Positions 26,461 to 35,726 of a stretch of DNA of 64,000 nt are shown piece after piece. Origin of the DNA: Acetobacterium paludosum (GTDB lineage: Bacteria; Bacillota; Clostridia; Eubacteriales; Eubacteriaceae); the NCBI RefSeq assembly GCF_008086595.1, contig NZ_RXYA01000005.1, forward strand, positions 1-64,000. The letters are read 5' to 3'. Made by a program: the position numbers and the translations under genes. Every line of letters begins with the position of its first letter. Within the stretch, counting starts at the first letter, position 1. The notes under the pieces were generated by a model. It was not told where the DNA came from. It did no database searches and saw only the letters and a list, made by a program, of their open reading frames with translations.

Positions 26461-28137
26461 TTATTTAATAATTGGCTTTGCAACACACTTGGGGATTATC
26501 ACATCATTGGTGGTTCCTTCCCCCAGTTCTCCATCGCCGTTATAACCCCAGGCCCATAACGAGCCATCCTCTTTCACCGCTAAGGAATGCAGTCCTCCTC
26601 CAGCGATATCAACGACATCGGCAGATAAAACGCATTGGGGGCGGTTCCGATTTATTTGTGTGCCATCGCCAAGTTGACCAAATTTATTATATCCCCATGT
26701 CCACAATGAACCATCATTTTTGATCGCCAATGAATGATGGAAACCGGCAGCAATTTTTACGACGCCATCGGAAATAATACAGCTTGGTTTATTCCCATTA
26801 AGTTCTGTGCCGTCCCCCAATTGTCCAAATTGATTATACCCCCAGTTCCATAAAGAGCCGTCACTTTTGATGGCCAGGCAATGATGAAATCCTGAAGCGA
26901 TGGCAACGACGTTATCCAGGATAATGCATTGCGGATGATTGGCATCAATCTCAGTACCATCGCCTAATTGACCGTATTGATTATCTCCCCATGACCATAA
27001 GGAACCGTCACTTTTGATGGCCAGGGAGTGACCAAATCCAGCGGCAATTTTTTTAACATCACCGGGATAGATCCGCTTAGGTGTCTTTCGGGAAAACTTT
27101 GTGTGGTCTCCCAGCTGACCATATTGATTGTTCCCCCATGCCCATAGGGAACCATCTGTCTTGATGGCTAAGCCATGGGCATTTCCGGCCGCTGCCTGAA
27201 CAACATCCTTCTCAATTACACGAATAGGGAAAGCACTGTTTGCTAATGTGCCATTCCCTATTTCGCCCTCCTGATTGTATCCCCATCCCCACAGGGAACC
27301 ATCGGTTCCCAGCGCGTAGGTAAAGTCCGCAATGGCTGAAAGCTCAGCAATATCACCGGCAATGATGCAAACCGGAACGGTTGAATCCCTGTTTGTTCCA
27401 TCTCCCAGCTGACCAAAATAATTTCGTCCCCAAGTCCACAGCGAGCCATCTTTATCAATGGCGAGACTATGTTCCGAACCAGCTGCAACGCTTATAAAAC
27501 CTGATGGTTTTTCTTTAATAATCGTACGTGTTTTCTCTTCTATCAAATTCTCTGCTGATAAAAGCTCTTCACTATCATTCTCTGTTTTTAGATTTTCTTC
27601 CGATAGCAGTTCTACTGCCGGGATTTCTCCAAACGTTACTTTTAGCAAGCTGTCATTAATAACATCGTCTTGTAAATTAGCAAAATCGGCTATCGTTTCG
27701 GTAAGACAGTCCGGTTCGTCCAAAACCTCTAAAACATCCAAATAAGTTTGCACCGCTTCCAAGGCTATTTCTTTTACCAGGCTGTTTTCATAGCTAAAAT
27801 AGAATATAATCTGCTGTAGTTTTAATTCTTCTTCTGAACGCGTAAGATTTTTCAAATTCAGAAGTTTTTCGGGAATATTTTCTTGCACAGCTAGGGTTAA
27901 GATTTTTTTCGTCTTGAGATCTTTAGAAAAATAATCCGCCAGGAGACCTCTCATCCTTTTCTTTTCTAGAAAAACTTCCGTTCCATATTCATTTTTGATC
28001 AGCCTCAGTATCGCTCTTGGCTTGGGACTGTCACGATGGCCAACGTTAATGTTAATTTTCGAATAGCAAAACGGACAGATTGATCCGTCAATTCCTTCCG
28101 GAGGATTCCATTCTCTCCCGCATTTACTGCATTTCAT
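26461..28137 (-). CDS. Zinc-ribbon and seven-bladed RCC1 propeller protein
   Basis: The 558-aa protein has an N-terminal zinc ribbon (CSKCGREWNPPEGIDGSICPFC, residues 3-24), a helical domain at about 35-150 (EYGTEVFLEKKRMRGLLADYF...NIPEKLLNL), an acidic Glu-rich linker, and seven RCC1 repeats of the form DGSLWxWGxNxxGQLGDGT from about 215 to the end. Seven repeats complete one beta-propeller. RCC1 folds bind proteins or nucleic acids; no enzymatic site is evident. It is the last gene of a four-gene unit after the PP2C, vWA and kinase genes. A role as sensor, scaffold or substrate of that kinase/phosphatase pair is inferred. Confidence 0.85.
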   Translation of the reverse strand: MKCSKCGREWNPPEGIDGSICPFCYSKININVGHRDSPKPRAILRLIKNEYGTEVFLEKKRMRGLLADYFSKDLKTKKILTLAVQENIPEKLLNLKNLTRSEEELKLQQIIFYFSYENSLVKEIALEAVQTYLDVLEVLDEPDCLTETIADFANLQDDVINDSLLKVTFGEIPAVELLSEENLKTENDSEELLSAENLIEEKTRTIIKEKPSGFISVAAGSEHSLAIDKDGSLWTWGRNYFGQLGDGTNRDSTVPVCIIAGDIAELSAIADFTYALGTDGSLWGWGYNQEGEIGNGTLANSAFPIRVIEKDVVQAAAGNAHGLAIKTDGSLWAWGNNQYGQLGDHTKFSRKTPKRIYPGDVKKIAAGFGHSLAIKSDGSLWSWGDNQYGQLGDGTEIDANHPQCIILDNVVAIASGFHHCLAIKSDGSLWNWGYNQFGQLGDGTELNGNKPSCIISDGVVKIAAGFHHSLAIKNDGSLWTWGYNKFGQLGDGTQINRNRPQCVLSADVVDIAGGGLHSLAVKEDGSLWAWGYNGDGELGEGTTNDVIIPKCVAKPIIK

Positions 28138-28175
28138 AATACACCTCTACCTTATGACTGCCATTTTCATATCAT

Positions 28176-29150
28176 TCATTCATTTAATTTATCTTCAATT
28201 TCATCCAGCTCTTCAGAAACCGCTGCATCTATCATTGCACTATCAACGGTAGCTTCACTTATTTCTTCTGATAAAAGCACACTTTTCTTTGAAATAAATA
28301 GATCCTCAGTTATATTTATTCCCTTGATATTTAAAATACCGGCGACGGAAACGTCATCCCCACTGCCCTTTTCTGATAACTGTGGCAAAAACTCCTGGAG
28401 CTCAGCGACCGCGGCCTCAAAATCTGACGAATTAAAGGAAAGGGTTATTTTCTTGTAAAAATCGTACAGATTCTCGATGCCGGCAAATGAATCATCAATT
28501 CCGTCCGTTCCAACAAAAACAGCCAGAGGCAATGATTCACTATAGTAATGCCGAAAGTTTGCATAAGCATCAGTATTGCATATCGAAGTGGTCACATTAA
28601 GAACGCATTTATGATCCCATGGTATGGGTTGGATAATTTCACCATTTTCACAAATGGCACAACATTTTCCATCTCCAATTTGCAGCCCAAAACAAAAGTT
28701 TTTGCTTAAAACAAAGGCAATAATGGTGGTACCATAAGCAGATTCCAGTTCAAATTTATGTTCAAATATCAGTCGATCGGCGCCGGATAACGCAATCAGT
28801 TCTTCTTCCGAAAAGGGGTTTTCATCAGCATCTTTATTGACCGCGTTGTTCCAGTTAGAGATGATATTCTTTTTCAACTGCCCTAAAACCTTATCCGGGT
28901 CGGCTCTTAACTCTTCCAAAATCTGATTTTCGTAGCTCATAAAGGCTTTAATCGAATCAAGCGTGATTGTCGCCGCAAATTGAGATCCGCGATGACTGCG
29001 AAAGTATTTATTTCCCCCATGGCCATCACAGACTATCGCCACCGCCATGTCTTTATCATAAAAGCTCACGGCGCTGTCCTGACATATTTTACTCTTTTTA
29101 ATATGACTATAACCGATCACTGACAGATCAAACGCTTGTAATTCATCCAA
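28176..29150 (-). CDS. PP2C family protein phosphatase
   Basis: The 324-aa protein keeps PP2C metal-site motifs: an early ICQDS, VCDGHGGNKYF, a GTT-like strand (AYGTTIIAFVL), IGDGKCC and VGTDGIDD, and SEKGSGDDVSVAG near the end. It should remove phosphate from Ser/Thr, using two metal ions. The last 50 residues are acidic and look extended. Start at 29150 after AAAGGGGGT. It lies between the vWA and RCC1 genes with gaps under 40 nt. It is probably the antagonist of the operon's kinase. Confidence 0.9.
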   Translation of the reverse strand: MDELQAFDLSVIGYSHIKKSKICQDSAVSFYDKDMAVAIVCDGHGGNKYFRSHRGSQFAATITLDSIKAFMSYENQILEELRADPDKVLGQLKKNIISNWNNAVNKDADENPFSEEELIALSGADRLIFEHKFELESAYGTTIIAFVLSKNFCFGLQIGDGKCCAICENGEIIQPIPWDHKCVLNVTTSICNTDAYANFRHYYSESLPLAVFVGTDGIDDSFAGIENLYDFYKKITLSFNSSDFEAAVAELQEFLPQLSEKGSGDDVSVAGILNIKGINITEDLFISKKSVLLSEEISEATVDSAMIDAAVSEELDEIEDKLNE

Positions 29151-29184
29151 TTATACTGACCCCCTTTCAAAAAACGAACATTGG

Positions 29185-29916
29185 CTACCATTCGATTTCC
29201 GCATCATCATCAAAAATATCCGCATTGAAATCTTGAATCTGTTCGACAAAATCATCCTGCTTACTGGGTGCGGATGATTTTCCTGAAAATTCCACACTGC
29301 TGCTCTGGCTGCCAATTTTCGATGCTGTAACACTGACAAAGGTTATCATTTTTTTAAGCGCTTCCGGATTTCGCGCAGTTAAGACACTCTCACTATTCCC
29401 GGTAAAATCCTTTAACACATCCTGATCGGCATCGTCGCCAATTGCTACCGCTACTTTGATGGCATTTTTATACCAATTATTTTCTTTAAGTTTTGCAAGT
29501 CCCTTTTCATAATGATCTGTGGGTTGTCCATCGGACATGAGAAAAATGGCAGGAGCAAAAGACCCGGCAACATCACTCATAAATTCATTGCGGGATAGTT
29601 TTTCATCCAACATTGTAAAAGCGGTGCCTAAATCAGTGACGCCTCCGACATCCAGATAATCCCATTCGAAATTTTCTGCTTCAATAGGGTTAGGATATAA
29701 CCACTCAGCGCCACTGTTAAACTCTAAAACTGCAATCTTTATCTGCGCATCGGCATTATTATCAGAAATATCTCTAAGTTCAGGAACTATATCATTAATT
29801 GCTTCATTAACCGCTCCGATTTTTGAACCGGCCATGCTTCCTGATGTGTCTACAAGAAAGAATAAAACCATCGTTCTTCTGGCTATCCCCCCACATAATT
29901 CATCATAAATTCCCAT
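29185..29916 (-). CDS. von Willebrand factor A domain protein (TerY-like)
   Basis: The 243-aa protein has a complete MIDAS: FLVDTSGSMAGS, the Thr in GGVTDLGTAF, and MSDGQPTD. The N-terminus begins GIYDELCGGIARRTMV just before the first strand, as in TerY-type proteins. The C-terminal 40 residues are Ser/Asp-rich and acidic. vWA domains bind partners through the metal ion. No signal peptide is present, so it is cytoplasmic. AAGGAG stands before the ATG. It follows the kinase gene by 53 nt. Confidence 0.9.
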   Translation of the reverse strand: MGIYDELCGGIARRTMVLFFLVDTSGSMAGSKIGAVNEAINDIVPELRDISDNNADAQIKIAVLEFNSGAEWLYPNPIEAENFEWDYLDVGGVTDLGTAFTMLDEKLSRNEFMSDVAGSFAPAIFLMSDGQPTDHYEKGLAKLKENNWYKNAIKVAVAIGDDADQDVLKDFTGNSESVLTARNPEALKKMITFVSVTASKIGSQSSSVEFSGKSSAPSKQDDFVEQIQDFNADIFDDDAEIEW

Positions 29917-29969
29917 TTTTACACTCCTTAAAATTTATATTTTGGACGATTTTTTGTTGATCAAGGCAA

Positions 29970-31256
29970 TTAAATAATCTCGCCGCGATTTTTTCCAAAA
30001 TCGATCATGATTCCCCGAAGAATTTGCACCACGCCGCCTGGCCTGACATCTTTTTGTTTTCCATCCGGGGTTGTCATATACCAGGTGGTATTAGAACTGT
30101 TTCTAAGCCCCCATAGACCAGGGTTTGATTTACTCTGAATGACTTCACCCATTTCTTCCTTGAAATCGTCACTATCGATATTCGTATGACATTTATACAG
30201 TTTGGATTTAGGATAAAGGGCGACCTGATTATTTTTCACTTTCAAAAAAAGCGGTGTTTGGATGGTCTTCCCACATCCCATACATTGAATGGCGTCTGCC
30301 TCGGAATCTACAAACACTTCCGATCCACATCCACAGGTAATGGTTTCATCTCTTAGCCGAAGAAATAATTTCTGCCACTGCGTTTCAGTCAATCGGGCAT
30401 TTTCTTTTTTCAGGCCTTCACCAAAAGATTTCTCAAAGGCCTCCTGAATATATCGCGGATATATCGGCCATAATTTTATGGCATTGTTATGGATTCCCCG
30501 CACTGGGCGATTGGTGTCATTTTCCGGGTCAAAAATAAAAACCGGTTCACTTCCATAGAATTTCTTTTCCAGACTCTCAGTCATACATGGGCAAGTTGTT
30601 CGGCTGCCTTCCAATGGATGGGACACAAAGAGCAATAAAAACAAAGTGACGGCTAGAGAATAGCGATCCGTATGAACACTTGGGTGTTTTTCTCCCAAAA
30701 CAACCTCCGGCGCCATATATCGACATTTTCCCGCTATTCCTAAATTATCGCCATATTGGGCGACGTTATCATTATCACAAATTAAAACCTCGCCGCTTTC
30801 CGAATTGATAAAGAAATTCCCATCGTTAATATCCTGATAACTATAGCCGCAGCGGTGTAGCTCCCTAAATCCATTGACAATATTTAATGCTGCATTGACA
30901 ACCGCGGATACACTTGAGAACTTGACTTTTGCCGTTAAGAATCTCGAGAAATCTTCATATTCTACCGGTCTGAGGTCCATCAGATAGCCAAAACTGTCAT
31001 CTTGATTTTTAGTGATCATCTGCGGCCATATAAAAGCCTCCGTGGGTGGCCCTTGTTTGATATTATTGACAATATTTTCTTTGAACTGCTGAGCATTTTT
31101 CAATTTATTTGGATAATACCACTTGAGTGCATAGGGCTTTTTTTTGTAATTCACAAAATAAACAATCCCCTGTCCGCCATCACCAAGCTTTTTTACCACC
31201 TCAACGCTATCACCAGATTCCAACTTTATTTTTGTTCCTTTTTCAAAAGTATTCAT
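29970..31256 (-). CDS. Eukaryotic-like protein kinase with C-terminal zinc ribbon (TerY-P triad type)
   Basis: The 428-aa protein has a glycine loop (LGDGGQGIVY, about 24-33), the ATP lysine K45 in YALKWY, the catalytic loop YQDINDGN (D142, N147) and CDNDN (161-163) in place of DFG. YMAPE follows. Residues about 310-335 form a CxC...CxxC zinc ribbon (CGCGSEVFV...CMGCGK), then a small beta-rich domain (about 350-428: GLWGLRNSSNTTWYM...GGVVQILRGIMIDFG) that looks like a degenerate FHA fold. No membrane segment. The altered DFG and HRD motifs are as I recall for TerY-P kinases. Start among GTG/ATG/ATG options is uncertain by 15 nt; AGGAGG favours the inner ATG. First gene of the operon. Confidence 0.87.
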   Translation of the reverse strand: MNTFEKGTKIKLESGDSVEVVKKLGDGGQGIVYFVNYKKKPYALKWYYPNKLKNAQQFKENIVNNIKQGPPTEAFIWPQMITKNQDDSFGYLMDLRPVEYEDFSRFLTAKVKFSSVSAVVNAALNIVNGFRELHRCGYSYQDINDGNFFINSESGEVLICDNDNVAQYGDNLGIAGKCRYMAPEVVLGEKHPSVHTDRYSLAVTLFLLLFVSHPLEGSRTTCPCMTESLEKKFYGSEPVFIFDPENDTNRPVRGIHNNAIKLWPIYPRYIQEAFEKSFGEGLKKENARLTETQWQKLFLRLRDETITCGCGSEVFVDSEADAIQCMGCGKTIQTPLFLKVKNNQVALYPKSKLYKCHTNIDSDDFKEEMGEVIQSKSNPGLWGLRNSSNTTWYMTTPDGKQKDVRPGGVVQILRGIMIDFGKNRGEII

Positions 31257-31495
31257 CATTCCTCCTGTCACTTGTTTCCATATAATGACCGTTTAGTTTT
31301 TAATTATTCGTTTAACTTTACACCATAAGATTTAACTCGGCCAAAAGTCTACAATTTTATTCGGTTAAACTTTATTGTAACCGATCAAACTTCGCTCTTG
31401 CTTAATTTAGGAAAAATCATTTCTTTATCATATCAATTTTTCTCAAATGCATTTAATTCTCCTAAGCTTTCCTCAATTTTCAGCCTAGTCATCCA

Positions 31496-31532
31496 CATCA
31501 AAAAAGCACCCAATTTGGGTGCTTTTTTGATG
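31496..31532 (-). terminator. Strong terminator after dhaM
   Basis: A perfect 18-bp palindrome (31496-31513 with 31515-31532) contains AAAAAAGCACCC and its complement. Its T run follows the stem on both strands, so it can also stop transcription from the other side. Confidence 0.88.
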
Positions 31533-31543
31533 CTTTTGGAGAT

Positions 31544-31927
31544 TCAAAACTTTTTGTAACTTTTTGTGCCCGCAAGAACATTTATTACTTCTTCAAGTGA
31601 TGCTCCGATTGATGCTTGAACAGCGCCAAAAATCGTTCCTTCCACAATGGGTGCGTCAACAATTTTTACATTGCTGCCGTCTGAAAGCATTTCAATGGCC
31701 ATTTCCGAGCTCATCACAGCACTGCCAAGATCGACTAGAATCACCACGCCATCCCCTGTTTGAACAGCTTCAATACCCGCCAGAATTCTGGATACATCCG
31801 TTCCAATGCTGCCGTCTTCCAAGCCGCCGGCAGCTGAAATCTTGACATCCGCCGCCATTTGTTTTGCTAGCTCCACTGTTCCTTCAGCAATTTTCTGGCT
31901 GTGGGAAACCACTACTATTCCTACCAT
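31544..31927 (-). CDS. dhaM: PTS-dependent dihydroxyacetone kinase, phosphotransferase subunit DhaM
   Basis: The 127-aa protein is an EIIA-mannose-type fold: VGIVVVSHSQKIAEG with the phospho-His at residue 9, AAGGLEDGSIGTD, and VILVDLGSAVMSSEMA. It passes phosphate from HPr to the ADP bound on DhaL. It lacks the HPr- and EI-like extensions found in enterobacterial DhaM, as is usual in Firmicutes. It is the third gene of dhaKLM, 3 nt after dhaL, and a terminator follows. Confidence 0.93.
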   Translation of the reverse strand: MVGIVVVSHSQKIAEGTVELAKQMAADVKISAAGGLEDGSIGTDVSRILAGIEAVQTGDGVVILVDLGSAVMSSEMAIEMLSDGSNVKIVDAPIVEGTIFGAVQASIGASLEEVINVLAGTKSYKKF

Positions 31928-31930
31928 TAT

Positions 31931-32569
31931 CTATTTACCTGCCTTTTGAGCGACTTCGTTGGCGGCCTGAAACGCATAAGCCGTAGAGGTTGCCCCAGGG
32001 TCCTGATGTCCAATACTTCTTTCGCCTAAGTAACTTGCTCTTCCTTTTGTTGCTATAATCGTCTTTGTATATTCCACACCGTTCCAAGCTGCTTTTTCAG
32101 CTTCAACCAGTGCTACTGCCATTGTTTTTCCTTCTTTGATACTGGCTTTGATGGCATCAATCGCGGGGATCATGCTGTCTAAGATTGTTTTTTCACCTCT
32201 GACTGCTTTTCCTCTAAATTGGATACCACCAACGGCTTCGTCAAATGCCAGGATAACGTCCTCATTGGACAATTCTTCTTTTCCTTTAGTGGACATACCG
32301 GCTTTCATGAAAGCCGTCCCATAAAGAGGGCCAGCAGCACCTCCGACGGTTGATACCAGAGTCATACCCACTGTTTTCAGAATCTCATCGATACTTTTAT
32401 TTTCAACTGCAGGTAATTTCTCCATCACCGCCTTAAAGCCACGGCTCATATTAATCCCATGATCACCGTCTCCGATTGCCTGGTCCAAATCGGTTAGTTC
32501 TTGTCGATGTTCTGCCATTTTATCTGCATAAATCCGGATAAAATCCAGTACTTCTGCCTTTGTTGCCAT
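31931..32569 (-). CDS. dhaL: Dihydroxyacetone kinase subunit DhaL
   Basis: The 212-aa protein has the ADP/Mg site AIGDGDHGINMSRGF, the SVGGA-like loop VSTVGGAAGPLYGTAF, and the C-terminal GRASYLGERSIGHQDPGATS. DhaL holds a permanently bound ADP that DhaM re-phosphorylates, then gives phosphate to the substrate on DhaK. It lies between dhaK and dhaM. Confidence 0.95.
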   Translation of the reverse strand: MATKAEVLDFIRIYADKMAEHRQELTDLDQAIGDGDHGINMSRGFKAVMEKLPAVENKSIDEILKTVGMTLVSTVGGAAGPLYGTAFMKAGMSTKGKEELSNEDVILAFDEAVGGIQFRGKAVRGEKTILDSMIPAIDAIKASIKEGKTMAVALVEAEKAAWNGVEYTKTIIATKGRASYLGERSIGHQDPGATSTAYAFQAANEVAQKAGK

Positions 32570-32623
32570 TTACCTTCCTCGTTTCTTCTTAACTATTCTT
32601 TTGTCTTATTATTTGTAACCTTT

Positions 32624-33619
32624 TTATTGCATTTTAAAGCCAATGGTATCGGCTTTTGCCATAAGCAAGTCTTTTAATTCACCATCAAGTTTTAACAACG
32701 TAATGGATGCCCCAGCCATATCGATGGAAGTCATGTAATCTCCTACAAAAGTTTTGAATATCTTGATCCCTTTATCAGCCAGAATTTGATGCACCCGACG
32801 ATTAAGAATATATAGTTCCATTGGTGGGGTTGCACCAGCTCCGTTGATCATAACTGCCACTTCTTCCCCAGATTGAGGATTCATATCTTTTAAGATTCTT
32901 TCCATTAAATAGTCGACAATGACATCTGCTGTCTGAATGGGTTTTCTCTCGGTTCCCGGTTCACCGTGAATCCCGATACCCAGTTCCATTTCGTCTTCCG
33001 ATAATTCAAATCCCGGTTTTCCAGCGGCCGGAACCGTACATGGTTTAAGTGCCACGCCCATCGTTCTGACGTTTGCAATAACCTTTTCTGCTATCGCTTT
33101 TACTTCTTCAAGGCTGGCACCAGCTTCAGCTATTGCTCCTGCAATTTTGTGAACAAATACGGTCCCTGCGACCCCGCGTCGACCCGTTGTATAAAGACTA
33201 TCTTCAACAGCAACATCATCATTTGTAACAACATTGGCTACTTTTATACCTTCTGCTTCAGCAAGCTCAGCTGCCATTTCAAAGTTCATGATATCACCGG
33301 TATAATTTTTAATTACTAATAACACACCTTTACCGGCATCAACCGCTTTAATCGCTTCAAATACCTGATCCGGTGTTGGAGAAGTAAATATGGAGCCTGC
33401 TACAGCAGCGTCTAACATGCCTTTTCCAACATATCCGCCATGAGCTGGTTCGTGTCCGCTTCCGCCGCCACTCACTAATGCAACTTTTCCAATTTTCTTG
33501 TCTGCACGAGTAAGAACGTCAAAACCCTCAAGACGTTTCACATATTCGGGATGAGCTAGAACGATACCTTCCAGCATTTCATTTTCAACGTTTTCAACAT
33601 CATTAATAAACTTTTTCAT
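32624..33619 (-). CDS. dhaK: Dihydroxyacetone kinase substrate-binding subunit DhaK
   Basis: The 331-aa protein has GSGHEPAHGGYVGKGML, the substrate-handling region NYTGDIMNFEMA, and IGIHGEPGTERK, whose His forms the covalent hemiaminal with dihydroxyacetone. With DhaL and DhaM it makes dihydroxyacetone phosphate at the expense of phosphoenolpyruvate, feeding glycerol or dihydroxyacetone into glycolysis. No glycerol dehydrogenase is adjacent. AGGAGG precedes the ATG. Upstream DNA holds AGTATA-N6-TATACT near a likely -10. Confidence 0.95.
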   Translation of the reverse strand: MKKFINDVENVENEMLEGIVLAHPEYVKRLEGFDVLTRADKKIGKVALVSGGGSGHEPAHGGYVGKGMLDAAVAGSIFTSPTPDQVFEAIKAVDAGKGVLLVIKNYTGDIMNFEMAAELAEAEGIKVANVVTNDDVAVEDSLYTTGRRGVAGTVFVHKIAGAIAEAGASLEEVKAIAEKVIANVRTMGVALKPCTVPAAGKPGFELSEDEMELGIGIHGEPGTERKPIQTADVIVDYLMERILKDMNPQSGEEVAVMINGAGATPPMELYILNRRVHQILADKGIKIFKTFVGDYMTSIDMAGASITLLKLDGELKDLLMAKADTIGFKMQ

Positions 33620-33642
33620 AAGACTTCCTCCTATAAATATTA

Positions 33643-33662
33643 TTAGTATACTAAACTATACT
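33643..33662 (-). promoter_or_regulatory. Symmetric element in the dhaK promoter region
   Basis: TTAGTATACTAA is a perfect 12-bp palindrome, and AGTATA-N6-TATACT overlaps it. TATAGTATAG in the same place can serve as a -10 on the minus strand, but no good -35 is seen. Either an operator or the core promoter of dhaKLM. Confidence 0.3.
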
Positions 33663-33763
33663 ATAACATGTTTTACCCTTTTTCACAGATAAAAAAAGCA
33701 ATATCAACTGTTATTTTTTGCCTAAGTATTATCAGTTCAAGGATAAACCCCTGTTAAATGGTT

Positions 33764-34549
33764 CTATGAAATGGCTTTCTTCATTGATTTTACATAATTG
33801 TATAAACTATCGCTGGCGTTATCTCCGTATTCGGCGATGATTTTCACAATGGCACTGCCGACAATCACGCCATTAGCTATCTTCGCGATTGCTTTAGCCT
33901 GATCCGGATCTGAAATTCCAAATCCCACGGCAACCGGCGTATCAGAAACCTGCCGAATATCGTCAATCATGCTCTTCAAGTCTGTTTTTATTTCGCTTCT
34001 CACTCCGGTAACTCCCATTGAAGAAACAAGGTAAATAAACCCGGTGGCTTCCTTCGCCAGTGTCTGAATCCGGTCTTTTGAGGTTGGCGCAATCAAGGTA
34101 ATCACATCCACGCCATAGGTTTTCGCAACGTCTAAAACCTCTCCTTTTTCTTCAAAAGGCAGATCGGGAATGATAATCCCGTTAATTCCTGATTCCTGAC
34201 AGGCTTTAAAAAAGCGATCAATCCCGTAAACAAAAATGGGATTGATATAGGTTAAGAAGACCAGCGGAATCGCTGTTTTCTGTCGCACCCGTCTTACCAT
34301 CATAAAAATTTTATCGGTTGTGGTACCCACGCTCAGGGCCCGTTCATTGGCTTCTTGAATAACCGGTCCTTCGGCAATGGGATCAGAGAATGGAATTCCA
34401 ATCTCCACCAGATCTGCCCCGGCTTTTTCTATTGCTAAAATAAATTCTTCGGTTTTGTCCAAAGACGGATCTCCAGCGGTAAGAAAAGCAATAAAGGCTT
34501 TATTGTCTTTAAATATTTTCGATATTTTATTCGCTTGTAAATTACTCAT
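33764..34549 (-). CDS. trpA: Tryptophan synthase alpha chain
   Basis: The 261-aa barrel has [11 protein letters not shown], the catalytic Glu in [22 protein letters not shown] with the catalytic Asp, TGVRSE, and VAVGFGI. It cleaves indole-3-glycerol phosphate and channels indole to TrpB. The ATG at 34549 overlaps the trpB stop by 8 nt; an upstream ATG inside trpB was rejected. Last gene of the trp operon. Confidence 0.95.
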   Translation of the reverse strand: MSNLQANKISKIFKDNKAFIAFLTAGDPSLDKTEEFILAIEKAGADLVEIGIPFSDPIAEGPVIQEANERALSVGTTTDKIFMMVRRVRQKTAIPLVFLTYINPIFVYGIDRFFKACQESGINGIIIPDLPFEEKGEVLDVAKTYGVDVITLIAPTSKDRIQTLAKEATGFIYLVSSMGVTGVRSEIKTDLKSMIDDIRQVSDTPVAVGFGISDPDQAKAIAKIANGVIVGSAIVKIIAEYGDNASDSLYNYVKSMKKAIS

Positions 34550-35726
34550 AGATATTTTCCCCCTTATATCGTGCAATAGCTGCCACATCTTTGTCGCCCC
34601 GACCGGATACATTGACAATAATAATTTCATCCTTTTTCATTTTTGGCGCCAATACCATGGCATAAGCAATGGCATGAGCCGATTCAATGGCCGGGATAAT
34701 TCCCTCGGTTTTTGAAAGATATTCAAAAGCATTTACCGCTTCATCATCTGTGATAGCGACATACTCGGCCCGTTTTGTATCATGAAGGTTGGCATGTTCA
34801 GGACCAATACCAGGATAATCCAAACCGGCAGAGATGGAATACACCGGCGCGATTTGGCCGAACTCATCCTGACAGAAATAGGACTTCATGCCATGGAATA
34901 TTCCCAGACTGCCCTTGGCAATCGTCGCTGCGGTAAGAGCGGTATCGACACCTTTGCCGGCAGCTTCACAGCCAATCAGTTTAACCTCTTTATCCGGTAT
35001 AAAATTATAGAAGGCACCCATGGCATTACTGCCACCGCCGACGCAGGCAATCACGACATTGGGCAGCTTTCCCTCTTTTTCAAGAATCTGCTGCCGGGCT
35101 TCTTTACTGATCACACTTTGAAAATCCCGAACCATTTCAGGAAAGGGGTGCGGTCCCATCACCGAACCGAGAACATAATGGGTATCTTCAACCCGTTTCG
35201 TCCACTCCCTCATCGTTTCATTAACCGCATCTTTAAGGGTCATGGTTCCCGACGTCACCACATGTACCCGGGCTCCCAGCAATTCCATTCTAAAAACATT
35301 AAGGGCCTGCCGGTCGGTATCTTCTTTTCCCATAAAGATCTCGCATTCAAATCCCATCAGCGCGGCAGCGGTAGCCGTCGCCACGCCATGCTGTCCTGCT
35401 CCTGTTTCAGCAATGAGACGTGTTTTCCCCATTTTCTTAGCCAACAAAGCCTGGCCTAATACGTTGTTTATTTTATGAGATCCGGTATGGTTTAAATCTT
35501 CTCTTTTTAAATAGATTTTTGCTCCGCCTAAATCTTCCGTCATTTTTTTTGCATAATACAGCCGGGATGGTCGTCCGGCATATTCATTCAGCAACTCTGT
35601 GAGTTCATCTTGAAAATCTTTATCATTTTTATAGTGTTCATAGGCTGCTTCCAGTTCGATGATTGCATTCATCAGGGTCTCAGGAATGTACTGTCCCCCG
35701 TGAACCCCGTATTTTCCTTTGCTCAT
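34542..35726 (-). CDS. trpB: Tryptophan synthase beta chain
   Basis: The 394-aa protein has the PLP lysine in [11 protein letters not shown], the [13 protein letters not shown] active loop, the phosphate-binding [10 protein letters not shown] and the C-terminal NVSGRGDKD. It condenses indole with serine. It is the classical TrpB1 form. It overlaps both neighbours (trpF by 4 nt, trpA by 8 nt). Confidence 0.96.
   Translation of the reverse strand: MSKGKYGVHGGQYIPETLMNAIIELEAAYEHYKNDKDFQDELTELLNEYAGRPSRLYYAKKMTEDLGGAKIYLKREDLNHTGSHKINNVLGQALLAKKMGKTRLIAETGAGQHGVATATAAALMGFECEIFMGKEDTDRQALNVFRMELLGARVHVVTSGTMTLKDAVNETMREWTKRVEDTHYVLGSVMGPHPFPEMVRDFQSVISKEARQQILEKEGKLPNVVIACVGGGSNAMGAFYNFIPDKEVKLIGCEAAGKGVDTALTAATIAKGSLGIFHGMKSYFCQDEFGQIAPVYSISAGLDYPGIGPEHANLHDTKRAEYVAITDDEAVNAFEYLSKTEGIIPAIESAHAIAYAMVLAPKMKKDEIIIVNVSGRGDKDVAAIARYKGENIYE

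Noticed and set aside
34782-35459. 225-codon plus-strand frame inside trpB
   Set aside because: Antisense to a fully conserved trpB; His/Arg-rich composition typical of a shadow frame.
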